DNA of 11,103 nt from contig JAEYLA010000214.1 in the NCBI GenBank assembly GCA_023461495.1, forward strand, positions 1 through 11,103, given 5' to 3'. This stretch comes from Bacillota bacterium. Lineage in GTDB: Bacteria > Bacillota > Clostridia > Christensenellales > CAG-138. The notes under the pieces are model-generated. The model searched no databases. It was not told the origin of the DNA and saw only the letters and a program-made list of their open reading frames with translations. Below, piece by piece: positions 1-6,694 of the stretch (position 1 is the stretch's first letter; the number at the start of each line of letters is the position of its first letter). The position numbers were made by a program, and so were the translations under genes.

Positions 1-1141
1 GCACGCTTGTATGGAGGATATGCACGGGACGGAGCACCAACTTTGAAATACCAACGCCAAAAAGTGCGGAAAGAATGAGCGCAAGTCCAAGCATTAGCAC
101 CAGCCGCTGGTACAGCTGATCCTGGCCTTCAATCAGCTCCCGTTCCGGCATAACGATCAGCACCAGCCAATTGATGTTGGCATTCCCCTGATAAGAATAT
201 TGGCTGAGACTCAGATATTGATCGACTCCGCTAATTTTATGTTTCCAAATGCCGATAGACGCGGCATCGGGCGTCTCCTCCTTAGCAAGCTTGTCCCAGC
301 ACTGCATCAGCACGCCGGGGACAGCTGCAGCATGGATGCGCTCCAATGTATCCCCATTTTTATGGAACAATGCCTGGGAAGGATCGGCGCTGGCAACAAG
401 GAGGCCGTTTTGTTCAAGCAGAAAGACCTCTGACCCGGGCGTAACCACAAGCCCGTCCAGATAATCCGATAACTTATTGAGTAAAATGTCCGCCCCGAAC
501 ACGCCTATGACGTTGCCGGATACATCCAGTAACGGTACCGACGCCGTGATGGCGAGCGCGGATTCATTCATACTCCCATAAGCGTTTGACCAATAATTTG
601 TCTTCGTTTCCTTGGCTGCGGAATACCAGGAACGGGTTCTCGGATCAAAATTCGGAATGCGGTTGACCGTCCCCATGATATTCCCATATTCATCCGCCGC
701 ATTTACAACAAGCGCGCCTTGCTTCATCCCCTCGGTATAGGAGATGGTATACCCGCTGCCGGTATCGCCTGAAGAAACAATGCCTCCGTTTTCATTCGCA
801 TAGTACGCATAATCCACCGAAGGATCCCGCGCCACTTCCACCATAAGCAGCCTGCCCAACTCCTCCGGATTCTCAAGATCGATCTCGCCGTTTTTCGCAA
901 GCGTCATGTTCACCGCATTCATGAAATCCGGGGATTGCAGGTAATAATCAAGATGGCCTGTAATGTTTTGCCGGACCCGGTCCGTAATGCCCCGCGCACG
1001 CGCATGCGCAACCTCGTCAATAAAACCCGAAAGCTGTACATATACCGCGACGGTAATAAACAGCACAACAAGGAGAAACGCATACAAAATCAATATGCGC
1101 AAACTGGTCCGGTTGATCATTTTTTGAATGCTCTTCATCAT
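1..1141 (-). CDS. Membrane-bound dCache-HAMP sensor protein, 5' part (runs off left edge)
   Basis: Reading leftward from 1141 there is an open frame of 380 codons with no stop, so the gene continues beyond base 1. It begins with tandem Met codons (1141 and 1138) after an AGGA-type ribosome binding site. Residues about 14-36 form a first membrane helix. Residues 37-345 form a large extracytoplasmic domain of dCache_1 type, with the family hallmark DPRTRSWYSAAKE at 166-178. A second membrane helix lies at about 346-368, and LRPVHIL right after it looks like the start of a HAMP domain. Such proteins bind small ligands outside the cell and signal inward. The output domain (chemoreceptor, GGDEF, nucleotide cyclase, histidine kinase or phosphatase) lies outside the window, so the exact class cannot be named. 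It is probably not part of the hemZ unit, because a hairpin separates them. The domain call is firm; the gene name is not attempted. Confidence 0.88.
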   Translation of the reverse strand, partial: MMKSIQKMINRTSLRILILYAFLLVVLFITVAVYVQLSGFIDEVAHARARGITDRVRQNITGHLDYYLQSPDFMNAVNMTLAKNGEIDLENPEELGRLLMVEVARDPSVDYAYYANENGGIVSSGDTGSGYTISYTEGMKQGALVVNAADEYGNIMGTVNRIPNFDPRTRSWYSAAKETKTNYWSNAYGSMNESALAITASVPLLDVSGNVIGVFGADILLNKLSDYLDGLVVTPGSEVFLLEQNGLLVASADPSQALFHKNGDTLERIHAAAVPGVLMQCWDKLAKEETPDAASIGIWKHKISGVDQYLSLSQYSYQGNANINWLVLIVMPERELIEGQDQLYQRLVLMLGLALILSALFGVGISKLVLRPVHILHTSV

Positions 1142-1178
1142 ACGTCACCGTCCTGTCCCCGAGGTGTTGTACTAAATA

Positions 1179-1209
1179 TAAACCGGTCATCGCGTCTATG
1201 ACCGGTTTA
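1179..1209. terminator. Hairpin between hemZ and the dCache gene, probably a bidirectional terminator
   Basis: A perfect 12-bp stem (1179-1190 with 1198-1209) encloses a 7-nt loop. Read on the minus strand, in the direction of hemZ, it is preceded by an A-rich stretch and followed by TATTTAG, a weak U tract. Read on the plus strand it is followed by a much better T run (1211-1223). This layout is typical of a bidirectional intrinsic terminator. The natural job is to end the rel-dtd-MBL-hemZ transcript. No plus-strand gene was found that would need it in the other direction. Confidence 0.6.
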
Positions 1210-1229
1210 CGTTTAATTTTTTTACTTTT

Positions 1230-1249
1230 ATTTGTATAATATTACAAAT
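1230..1249. repeat. AT-rich palindrome just after the hemZ stop (possible operator)
   Basis: ATTTGTA at 1230-1236 is mirrored by TACAAAT at 1243-1249 with a 6-nt spacer. It begins 10 bases beyond the hemZ stop codon and lies about 90-110 bases upstream of the dCache start. The arms are too AT-rich to make a good terminator. The symmetry fits a dimeric repressor site, and TTGTAA with a weak TAAAAA 17 nt later could be a poor promoter for the sensor gene. No specific regulator's consensus is recognised, so this may be chance in AT-rich DNA. Confidence 0.3.
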
Positions 1250-1259
1250 ATGTAATTTT

Positions 1260-2720
1260 TTATTCAGAGAACAGTGCCGTTTTATTTTGTTCCAGAACCG
1301 GGAGCTTACCCAGATATGTTGCAATATCCTTTGGCGCGGGGAGTCGTTCCACCCGAAGATCCCGCCCCAAAAACACGCGCTTGCTCATCGCCCCGGCGCC
1401 ATGCGCCATGATGCTTACGGTCTCTTCCATCATATCCACGTTATAAACGCATTCCCTGCCCGGGATGGCGTATCCCACGTTTTCCAGGTTGCCGCGCATA
1501 TACTTCTGGCGGTACATGTAATAAGGCCGCATGCCCATTGCCCTTGCATGTTCCCGGCCCAGCTCCACCATGCGTTCTGCTTCCCCGGCCTCTGCCAGCG
1601 GATACAGCGCTATCTTTTCTTTCAGGCGTGAGGAACGCTTGACAGCTAGCGTATGCACGGTGAGATTATCGGGCGCAAGCAGAGCGATTTGCCGGAGCGT
1701 ATCCTCAAATTCCAGAACGCCTTCCCCCGGAAGGCCTGCGATCACATCCATGTTGATGCTCGAAAATCCGATTTCCTTTGCCATCCGGTAAACACAAACG
1801 ATATCCTCAGGCGTGTGTTCCCGCCCAATTCTTTGGAGCGTTTCCTGCCTCATGGTCTGGGGATTTAAAGAAATGCGCTGCACACCGCCGGAATGAAGTG
1901 CAAGCAGCTTTTCTTTATTTAGCGAATCAGGCCGCCCCGCTTCCACCGTCAGTTCGTCTCCAAAGCCGCCATAGGTTTCTAAAAGATGCTCAATCAACAT
2001 TCTCAGTTGATTGGCCGAGAGCACAGTAGGCGTGCCGCCGCCGATATAGGTGCTGCGCACATGGAAGCCCGCTTCCTTTATGATAGAAGCGCTGAAGAAG
2101 ATTTCCGCAAGAAGCGCTTCAAAATAGCTGTCCGGTACGCCCCTATCTCCCGATACCACCGAAGGAAAGGAACAGTACAGGCAGCGTGTCCGGCAATACG
2201 GGATGCCCACATAAAGGCTGACGGCATCCGGCGTTACGCTCTTAAGGATGGGCTGCTGCACGCCTACAATATCAGAAGCAAGCGCTGTCTTCTGCTCTGA
2301 AACATCAAATTCCTGCAAGAATATACGCTGTGCTTCCGGCATGCCTTCCTCTTCCATCAGCTCGCGCAGCAATTTTGTTGGACGGATACCCGTGAGCGAA
2401 CCCCACGGCAGAAGCACCTCCGGCTCCAGCCGCCGGAGCACACGGAACAGCGCAATTTTCATGGCGCGCTTTTCCTGCCGCTTGATAAGCAGCGCAGTAT
2501 CATCGTTCAGGCGTTTGACCGGATAAGAAGAAGACGCATGCTCACCGTTCTTTTTCCCCTCGGCAACCGCAACGGAGCCGTCCTGCTCCAAGGCTACACG
2601 AAGCGCATATCCCTGTGCGTCTGCGGCAGCAGTGCCGATTTCCGCCATACCCAAATACGCGCGGACGATCTCCGCAAGGTCGTTGCGGTATTCTTCTCTG
2701 TTGGTAAAAAGCGTTACCAT
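1260..2720 (-). CDS. hemZ: HemZ-family radical SAM protein (coproporphyrinogen dehydrogenase-like)
   Basis: This 486-residue protein has a HemZ-type N-terminal region (about 1-165), then a radical SAM core. The cluster ligands are Cys176, Cys180 and Cys183 in CRTRCLYCSF, followed by GGGTP (227-231) and VEAGRPDS (259-266). The C-terminal part carries YRQK (403-406) and NLENVGY (411-417), typical of HemN/HemW/HemZ proteins. HemZ is annotated as an oxygen-independent coproporphyrinogen III dehydrogenase. However, the residue two after the third Cys is Phe, as in the heme-chaperone-like HemW group, not the fourth Cys of true HemN. The real substrate in an anaerobe with no other heme gene in view is therefore uncertain. 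The ATG start has AAGGAG (2726-2731) 5 nt upstream. It overlaps the end of the MBL hydrolase gene by 7 nt, implying translational coupling. It is the last gene of the rel unit. Confidence 0.88.
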   Translation of the reverse strand: MVTLFTNREEYRNDLAEIVRAYLGMAEIGTAAADAQGYALRVALEQDGSVAVAEGKKNGEHASSSYPVKRLNDDTALLIKRQEKRAMKIALFRVLRRLEPEVLLPWGSLTGIRPTKLLRELMEEEGMPEAQRIFLQEFDVSEQKTALASDIVGVQQPILKSVTPDAVSLYVGIPYCRTRCLYCSFPSVVSGDRGVPDSYFEALLAEIFFSASIIKEAGFHVRSTYIGGGTPTVLSANQLRMLIEHLLETYGGFGDELTVEAGRPDSLNKEKLLALHSGGVQRISLNPQTMRQETLQRIGREHTPEDIVCVYRMAKEIGFSSINMDVIAGLPGEGVLEFEDTLRQIALLAPDNLTVHTLAVKRSSRLKEKIALYPLAEAGEAERMVELGREHARAMGMRPYYMYRQKYMRGNLENVGYAIPGRECVYNVDMMEETVSIMAHGAGAMSKRVFLGRDLRVERLPAPKDIATYLGKLPVLEQNKTALFSE

Positions 2721-3355
2721 CCGTACTCCTTATAGTGGCGGATAAATGTATTGCGTTCCCGCTCCACATCCAGTGTGGTTGTGCGGTTGTGGCCGGGATA
2801 GAGCGTATAGTCGCCCGGGAGCGAAAAGAGCTTGTCCACGATGGAACGGTACAGGTCTTGCTCGTCCGACCCAGGAAAGTCCGCCCGCCCTGCGCCAAGC
2901 CGGAAGATCGTATCGCCCGTAAACAGGACGCGCGTCCCTTCTTCCAGATAGCAGACGCTTCCACGCGTATGGCCGGGTGTATGGATGACGCGAAGCTTTG
3001 TATCACACGCTTCAATCACATCCCCACCCTCAAGCAGCCGGTCGGCTGAAACGGGCGTATTGTGGAAGTTCATCATAACGCCCAGACTCTCGATATCGCT
3101 GATGAGCATATTCCGATCTTCCCTGTGGATCAGGACGGGCGCTCCCGTCTTTTGTGCAAGCGCCGCAACGCCGCCGATATGGTCAAAATGCCCGTGGGTC
3201 AAAAGAATGTGCGTGCAGTTGAGCCGGTACGTGGAAAGATAGTCCCATACGGGCGCGGCTTCCGCGGGATCTATCAGAATACAAGCGCCGTCATCTTCCC
3301 ACAAAACATAGCAGTTTACATCCAAGGGGCCGCAGACAATGGTTTCAATATGCAT
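2714..3355 (-). CDS. MBL-fold metallo-hydrolase (glyoxalase II-like / YcbL type)
   Basis: This is a 213-residue cytoplasmic metallo-beta-lactamase-fold enzyme. It has the full set of metal ligands: HGHFDH (54-59), His129 in TPGHT, Asp148 in TGDT and His189 in YPGHN. The opening with GPL..NCYVL is usual for the small YcbL/GloB-like group, whose members hydrolyse thioesters such as S-lactoylglutathione or related substrates. It lacks the C-terminal helical domain of classical glyoxalase II, so the substrate cannot be assigned. I chose the ATG at 3355, one base after the dtd stop codon. A TTG 24 bases upstream would add eight residues that do not fit the family. The ribosome binding site is modest (AGAGG about 10 nt upstream), which fits coupling to dtd translation. 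The gene lies between dtd and hemZ, a common Clostridia arrangement. Confidence 0.92.
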   Translation of the reverse strand: MHIETIVCGPLDVNCYVLWEDDGACILIDPAEAAPVWDYLSTYRLNCTHILLTHGHFDHIGGVAALAQKTGAPVLIHREDRNMLISDIESLGVMMNFHNTPVSADRLLEGGDVIEACDTKLRVIHTPGHTRGSVCYLEEGTRVLFTGDTIFRLGAGRADFPGSDEQDLYRSIVDKLFSLPGDYTLYPGHNRTTTLDVERERNTFIRHYKEYGW

Positions 3356-3356
3356 C

Positions 3357-3803
3357 CTAGAACAACCTCTTGCTTTCAAGCAGTATGGTAACAGGCCCGT
3401 CGTTGAGGAGGGATACCTCCATCATGGCCTGAAATTCTCCTGTCTCCACCGGAACGCTTTCCTTGAGCACCCGGATTGCATCCTCATAGAGCGGGATCGC
3501 TTTTTCCGGCCGGGCGGCATTGGAAAAGCTTGGCCTGCGTCCATGGCGCGCATCCCCGTACAGGGTGAATTGGGAAACGAGCAATACGCTTCCGCCTTCC
3601 TCCGCAAGGGAGCGGTTCATCTTGCCCGCCTCATCCTCAAAGATGCGAAGATTGACGACCTTATCGCAGATGTACTTCACGTCTTCCGCCGTATCCGCAT
3701 CTTCGATACCTAAAAACACGAGCAGCCCTTTTTCGATGCTGCCCGTTACACGTTCTTCAACTTTCACGTTCGCGCGCCTGACGCGCTGCACAACCGCCCG
3801 CAT
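3357..3803 (-). CDS. dtd: D-aminoacyl-tRNA deacylase
   Basis: This is a 148-residue protein of normal length for Dtd. The enzyme removes D-amino acids, and also glycine, mischarged on tRNA, so keeping translation homochiral. The two family motifs are present: SQFTL at 77-81 and the GPVT loop (Gly136-Pro137), the Gly-cisPro motif that reads chirality across the dimer. The N-terminus MRAVVQRV is typical. An in-frame ATG seven codons upstream is rejected, because AAGGAG (3809-3814) sits 5 nt before the chosen ATG and the longer form would begin inside the end of rel. The gap to the rel stop is 17 nt and to the MBL hydrolase start 1 nt, so the genes are almost certainly co-transcribed. The rel-dtd pairing is widely conserved in Firmicutes. 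Confidence 0.97.
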   Translation of the reverse strand: MRAVVQRVRRANVKVEERVTGSIEKGLLVFLGIEDADTAEDVKYICDKVVNLRIFEDEAGKMNRSLAEEGGSVLLVSQFTLYGDARHGRRPSFSNAARPEKAIPLYEDAIRVLKESVPVETGEFQAMMEVSLLNDGPVTILLESKRLF

Positions 3804-3820
3804 ACGTTCTCCTTTTTGGC

Positions 3821-6064
3821 TCAATGTCCGGCGCGGTACACTTCCGTAACCGTCTTGATTTTTCTGAGATTCTTTATGATATTGTTGAGCTGCGAGGTGT
3901 TGGTAATATCAAAGGACATCTGCACATACACCGCGCCGTTCTTATCCGTTTTCGCGTTAATGGTCTTCATATTGACGTTCATGCTTAAAAGCACCTGGGA
4001 AACGTCCATCAAAATACCCGGCCTGTCGCCCGCCGTCAAATTGATGTTGGCGGTATAGCTGGACTTTTCATCCACCGCCCACTCCACAGGGATAATGCGC
4101 CCTTCATCACCCACAAGCTCCCGCGCGTTGGGGCAATCCTTGCGGTGGATGGAAACGCCGCGCCCGCGCGTGATGTAGCCGATGATATCATCTCCCGGAA
4201 CCGGCGCACAGCAATGCGCAAAGCGCACCATCATATTGGGCTCTCCATGCACGATGACACCGTGCATGCCGGTGGACCTGTGCTCTGTTGGACGCTGCTG
4301 GATGCCGCCATTTTCCTCAATGGCACGCATGCGCTGGAGCATTTCCTCTTCCTGCGCCTGCTTGCGCTGCTTTTCCATTAGCCGGTGCAGCACCTGGCCG
4401 GTGGAAATGCCGCCATAGCCGATGGCGTTGTAAACGTCGTCCATACTGCTCATATTGAGCTTCTTTAAAAGGTCCGCATAGAATTCCGGCTTTGTCAGCT
4501 GGGAAAGCTGCTGGCCGTGACGCTTTGCGGTGCCTTCAAGCATCTCGCGGCCCTTCTGGACGTTTTCTTCCCGGTTGGCCTTTTTGAACCATTGGCGGAT
4601 TTTGGACTTCGCCTGCTGGGTCTTTACAATGTGCAGCCAATCACGGCTGGGCCCAAGCTGGTTGGATGAGGTGATAATTTCCACCACATCGTTGGTCTTG
4701 AGCTTATAATCAAGGCGCACCATGCTGCCGTTTACCTTTGCATGCTGGCAGCGGTGACCGACGTTGGTATGGATGCGGTAAGCAAAATCGAGCGGCGTGG
4801 AGCCGGTGGGAAGGTCTAAAATCTCTCCGCGCGGCGTCAATACAAACACGTACTCGCTGAAGAAATCCTTCATGACGCCGTCCACAAAGTCCCGCGCACT
4901 GTCGGCATCATTATCAAGCTCCAGCGCCTGCCGGAGCCATGCCATTTTGCCGTCAAGATCGTCCTGATTGCCGCGGCCTTCTTTGTACATCCAGTGCGCC
5001 GCGATACCGTATTCCGCCGTACGGTGCATTTCAGCGGTACGGATCTGCACCTCAAACGGCAGGCCATGGTCGCCAAAGAGCGTGGTGTGCAGCGAGCGGT
5101 ACATGTTGGTCTTCGGCATGGCGACATAGTCTTTGAACCGCCCCGGCATGGGCTTCCATACGGAATGGATCACGCCAAGCGTGGCGTAGCAGTCGTTGAC
5201 CGTTTCCACGATGATGCGGATGGCGATGAGATCATAGATTTCATCAAGCGGCCTACTCTGCTTGGTCATCTTCCGGTAGATGCTGTAAAGATGCTTCGGC
5301 CTGCCGTTGATATCCGCAGGAATATTGGCGGCATCAAGGTGCTCCTTGATAATATCTATGGCACTCTTTAAAAGCTCCATGCGCTCCGCCTGGCGCGGCT
5401 CGATGGCTGCGCGCAGCTGCTCGTATTCTTCGGGCATCAGGTGCATGAAGGAGAGGTCTTCAAGCTCGCCTTTAATCGCACCCATACCGAAGCGGTGCGC
5501 GAGCGGCGCATAAACCTCAAGCGTTTCCTTTGCTTTCCTTGCGCGCTTTGCGGTATCGCAGTATTCGAGCGTGCGCATATTGTGCAGGCGATCCGCAAGC
5601 TTGATGATGACCACGCGCACATTGTTCGCCATGGCCAGGAACAGCTTCCTTAAGTTTTCCGCCTGCTGCTCCTGCTTGGTGATAAAGTCCTGCTCTCCGG
5701 ATTTTGTAAGCTTCGTTACGCCGTCCACCATTGTGGCAATCTCTTCTCCAAAGAGAGCCGATACCTTTTCAACGGTAATATCCTTACCGTCCTCAATGAC
5801 ATCGTGCAATAATCCTGCAATGACGGTGGCGTAATCCATGCCCATTTCATAAAGCATCATTGCGACGGCTTCGGGGTGCATATAGTACAATTCGCCCGAT
5901 TCACGACGCTGGTCTTTATGGATATCCTTTGCAAAGTTGACCGCCTTTTGCAGCAGGTTCAATTGCTCCGGCGTGAACGTCTTTTTGCAGAGATCATACA
6001 GCTGATCTACATGCGGCTGCATAAACTCTTTTCTGACACAAAACCCTGTCGCCTGTTGTTCCAT
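3821..6064 (-). CDS. relA: Bifunctional (p)ppGpp synthetase/hydrolase Rel
   Basis: This 747-residue long RSH protein makes (p)ppGpp from ATP and GDP/GTP on starved ribosomes and hydrolyses it again. Domains in order: the HD hydrolase (about 40-190, with His63, HD at 87-88, ED at 91-92 and LADRLHNM at 156-163); the synthetase (about 245-360, with RFKDYVAMPK at 309-318 and EVQIRT at 338-343); TGS (about 406-466); a helical segment; the conserved-Cys/zinc-finger region (HCC at 617-619, HRKDC at 640-644); and ACT (about 670-745). The RFKD sequence matches the RxKD form of bifunctional Rel rather than the ExDD form of synthetase-only RelA. The hydrolase residues are intact, so both activities are expected. 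Two in-frame ATGs lie upstream (6082, 6091), but only the ATG at 6064 has a well-placed AAGGAGG (7-nt spacer). It heads the rel-dtd-MBL-hemZ unit. Confidence 0.97.
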   Translation of the reverse strand: MEQQATGFCVRKEFMQPHVDQLYDLCKKTFTPEQLNLLQKAVNFAKDIHKDQRRESGELYYMHPEAVAMMLYEMGMDYATVIAGLLHDVIEDGKDITVEKVSALFGEEIATMVDGVTKLTKSGEQDFITKQEQQAENLRKLFLAMANNVRVVIIKLADRLHNMRTLEYCDTAKRARKAKETLEVYAPLAHRFGMGAIKGELEDLSFMHLMPEEYEQLRAAIEPRQAERMELLKSAIDIIKEHLDAANIPADINGRPKHLYSIYRKMTKQSRPLDEIYDLIAIRIIVETVNDCYATLGVIHSVWKPMPGRFKDYVAMPKTNMYRSLHTTLFGDHGLPFEVQIRTAEMHRTAEYGIAAHWMYKEGRGNQDDLDGKMAWLRQALELDNDADSARDFVDGVMKDFFSEYVFVLTPRGEILDLPTGSTPLDFAYRIHTNVGHRCQHAKVNGSMVRLDYKLKTNDVVEIITSSNQLGPSRDWLHIVKTQQAKSKIRQWFKKANREENVQKGREMLEGTAKRHGQQLSQLTKPEFYADLLKKLNMSSMDDVYNAIGYGGISTGQVLHRLMEKQRKQAQEEEMLQRMRAIEENGGIQQRPTEHRSTGMHGVIVHGEPNMMVRFAHCCAPVPGDDIIGYITRGRGVSIHRKDCPNARELVGDEGRIIPVEWAVDEKSSYTANINLTAGDRPGILMDVSQVLLSMNVNMKTINAKTDKNGAVYVQMSFDITNTSQLNNIIKNLRKIKTVTEVYRAGH

Positions 6065-6071
6065 ACGCTCC

Positions 6072-6078
6072 CCTCCTT
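6072..6078 (-). promoter_or_regulatory. Ribosome binding site deciding the rel start
   Basis: AAGGAGG on the minus strand lies 7 nt before the ATG at 6064. The alternative in-frame ATGs at 6082 and 6091 lie upstream of this site and have no comparable sequence of their own, so the shorter 747-residue form is preferred. Confidence 0.85.
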
Positions 6079-6105
6079 CCATCCGTTGCATTTTTAAAAT
6101 AAAGC

Positions 6106-6134
6106 ATAAATCAACGGCTTGGCCGTTGATTTAT
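6106..6134 (-). terminator. Perfect 13-bp hairpin between apt and rel, likely terminator
   Basis: A perfect 13-bp inverted repeat (6106-6118 with 6122-6134) has a 3-nt loop. It lies 17 bases after the apt stop. On the minus strand it is followed by GCTTTATTTT, a U-rich but interrupted tract, so it fits an intrinsic terminator of the recJ-apt unit that may read through. Only 41 bases separate it from the rel start and no clear promoter is visible there. The stem may therefore attenuate rather than fully end transcription into rel. Confidence 0.65.
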
Positions 6135-6151
6135 CTTCGCAAAAGTGAAAA

Positions 6152-6664
6152 TTAAAACTCCATTACGGCACAAACATCATAGTCTTTGAGCAATTCACGG
6201 CCGTTGAGGTCCATCAGTTCAATGGCAAAACGCGCGCCGACAACTTCGCCGCCCGCCTGTTCCGCCAGGCGTATCGTAGCAAGCGCAGTGCCGCCGGTTG
6301 CCAGAAGATCGTCCACAATGACAATTTTCTGCCCGGGTTTTATGGCGTCTTCATGCACCTCAAGGACGTCGGTGCCATACTCAAGGCCATAAGAATACCG
6401 GTTGGTCTTTGCGGGGAGCTTGCCGGGCTTGCGCGCAACGATAAAGCCCGCGCCCATGGCGTATGCAACAGCGGAACCAATGACAAAACCGCGCGCTTCC
6501 GGCCCGATAATGAGATCGACCTGCTTGCCTGCAAGCGATGCTACGATGGTATCCACCAGCTCACGATAAGCATCCTTATCCTTGAGGAGTGTCGTGATAT
6601 CCCTGAAGAGAATACCCTCCTTGGGAAAATCGGGAATATTGCGAATATAGGATTTGAGATCCAT
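6152..6664 (-). CDS. apt: Adenine phosphoribosyltransferase
   Basis: This 170-residue protein is full length for bacterial Apt. It joins adenine to PRPP to give AMP and pyrophosphate in purine salvage. The N-terminus with IPDFPKEGILFRDIT (10-24) is diagnostic for the family. The central segment around residues 78-98 (ARKPGKLP, then YGLEYG) forms the flexible active-site region, and the PRPP-binding loop is IVIVDDLLATGGTA (114-127). The ATG has AGGAGG (6673-6678) 8 nt upstream. It starts 30 nt after the recJ stop, so recJ and apt are probably co-transcribed. The recJ-apt-rel order is the usual Firmicutes arrangement and links purine salvage to (p)ppGpp metabolism by position. Confidence 0.97.
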   Translation of the reverse strand: MDLKSYIRNIPDFPKEGILFRDITTLLKDKDAYRELVDTIVASLAGKQVDLIIGPEARGFVIGSAVAYAMGAGFIVARKPGKLPAKTNRYSYGLEYGTDVLEVHEDAIKPGQKIVIVDDLLATGGTALATIRLAEQAGGEVVGARFAIELMDLNGRELLKDYDVCAVMEF

Positions 6665-6694
6665 GTGTCGTTCCTCCTCAAATATGGATTGAGC

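Noticed and set aside
200..464. Small plus-strand frames opposite the dCache sensor
   Set aside because: The minus strand encodes a continuous dCache domain with family motifs through this region, so these are shadows.
990..1015. Alternating purine-pyrimidine GCGCACGCGCATGCGC stretch (possible Z-DNA or repeat)
   Set aside because: It lies within the sensor coding frame (Ala-His-Ala-Arg-Ala-Arg) and is short; codon choice explains it.
3356..3379. Longer MBL hydrolase from a TTG start at 3379
   Set aside because: It would overlap dtd by 23 bases and add eight residues not fitting the family; the ATG at 3355 gives the standard N-terminus.
6065..6091. Longer Rel from ATG at 6091 or 6082
   Set aside because: The only good ribosome binding site lies downstream of these codons and before the ATG at 6064.
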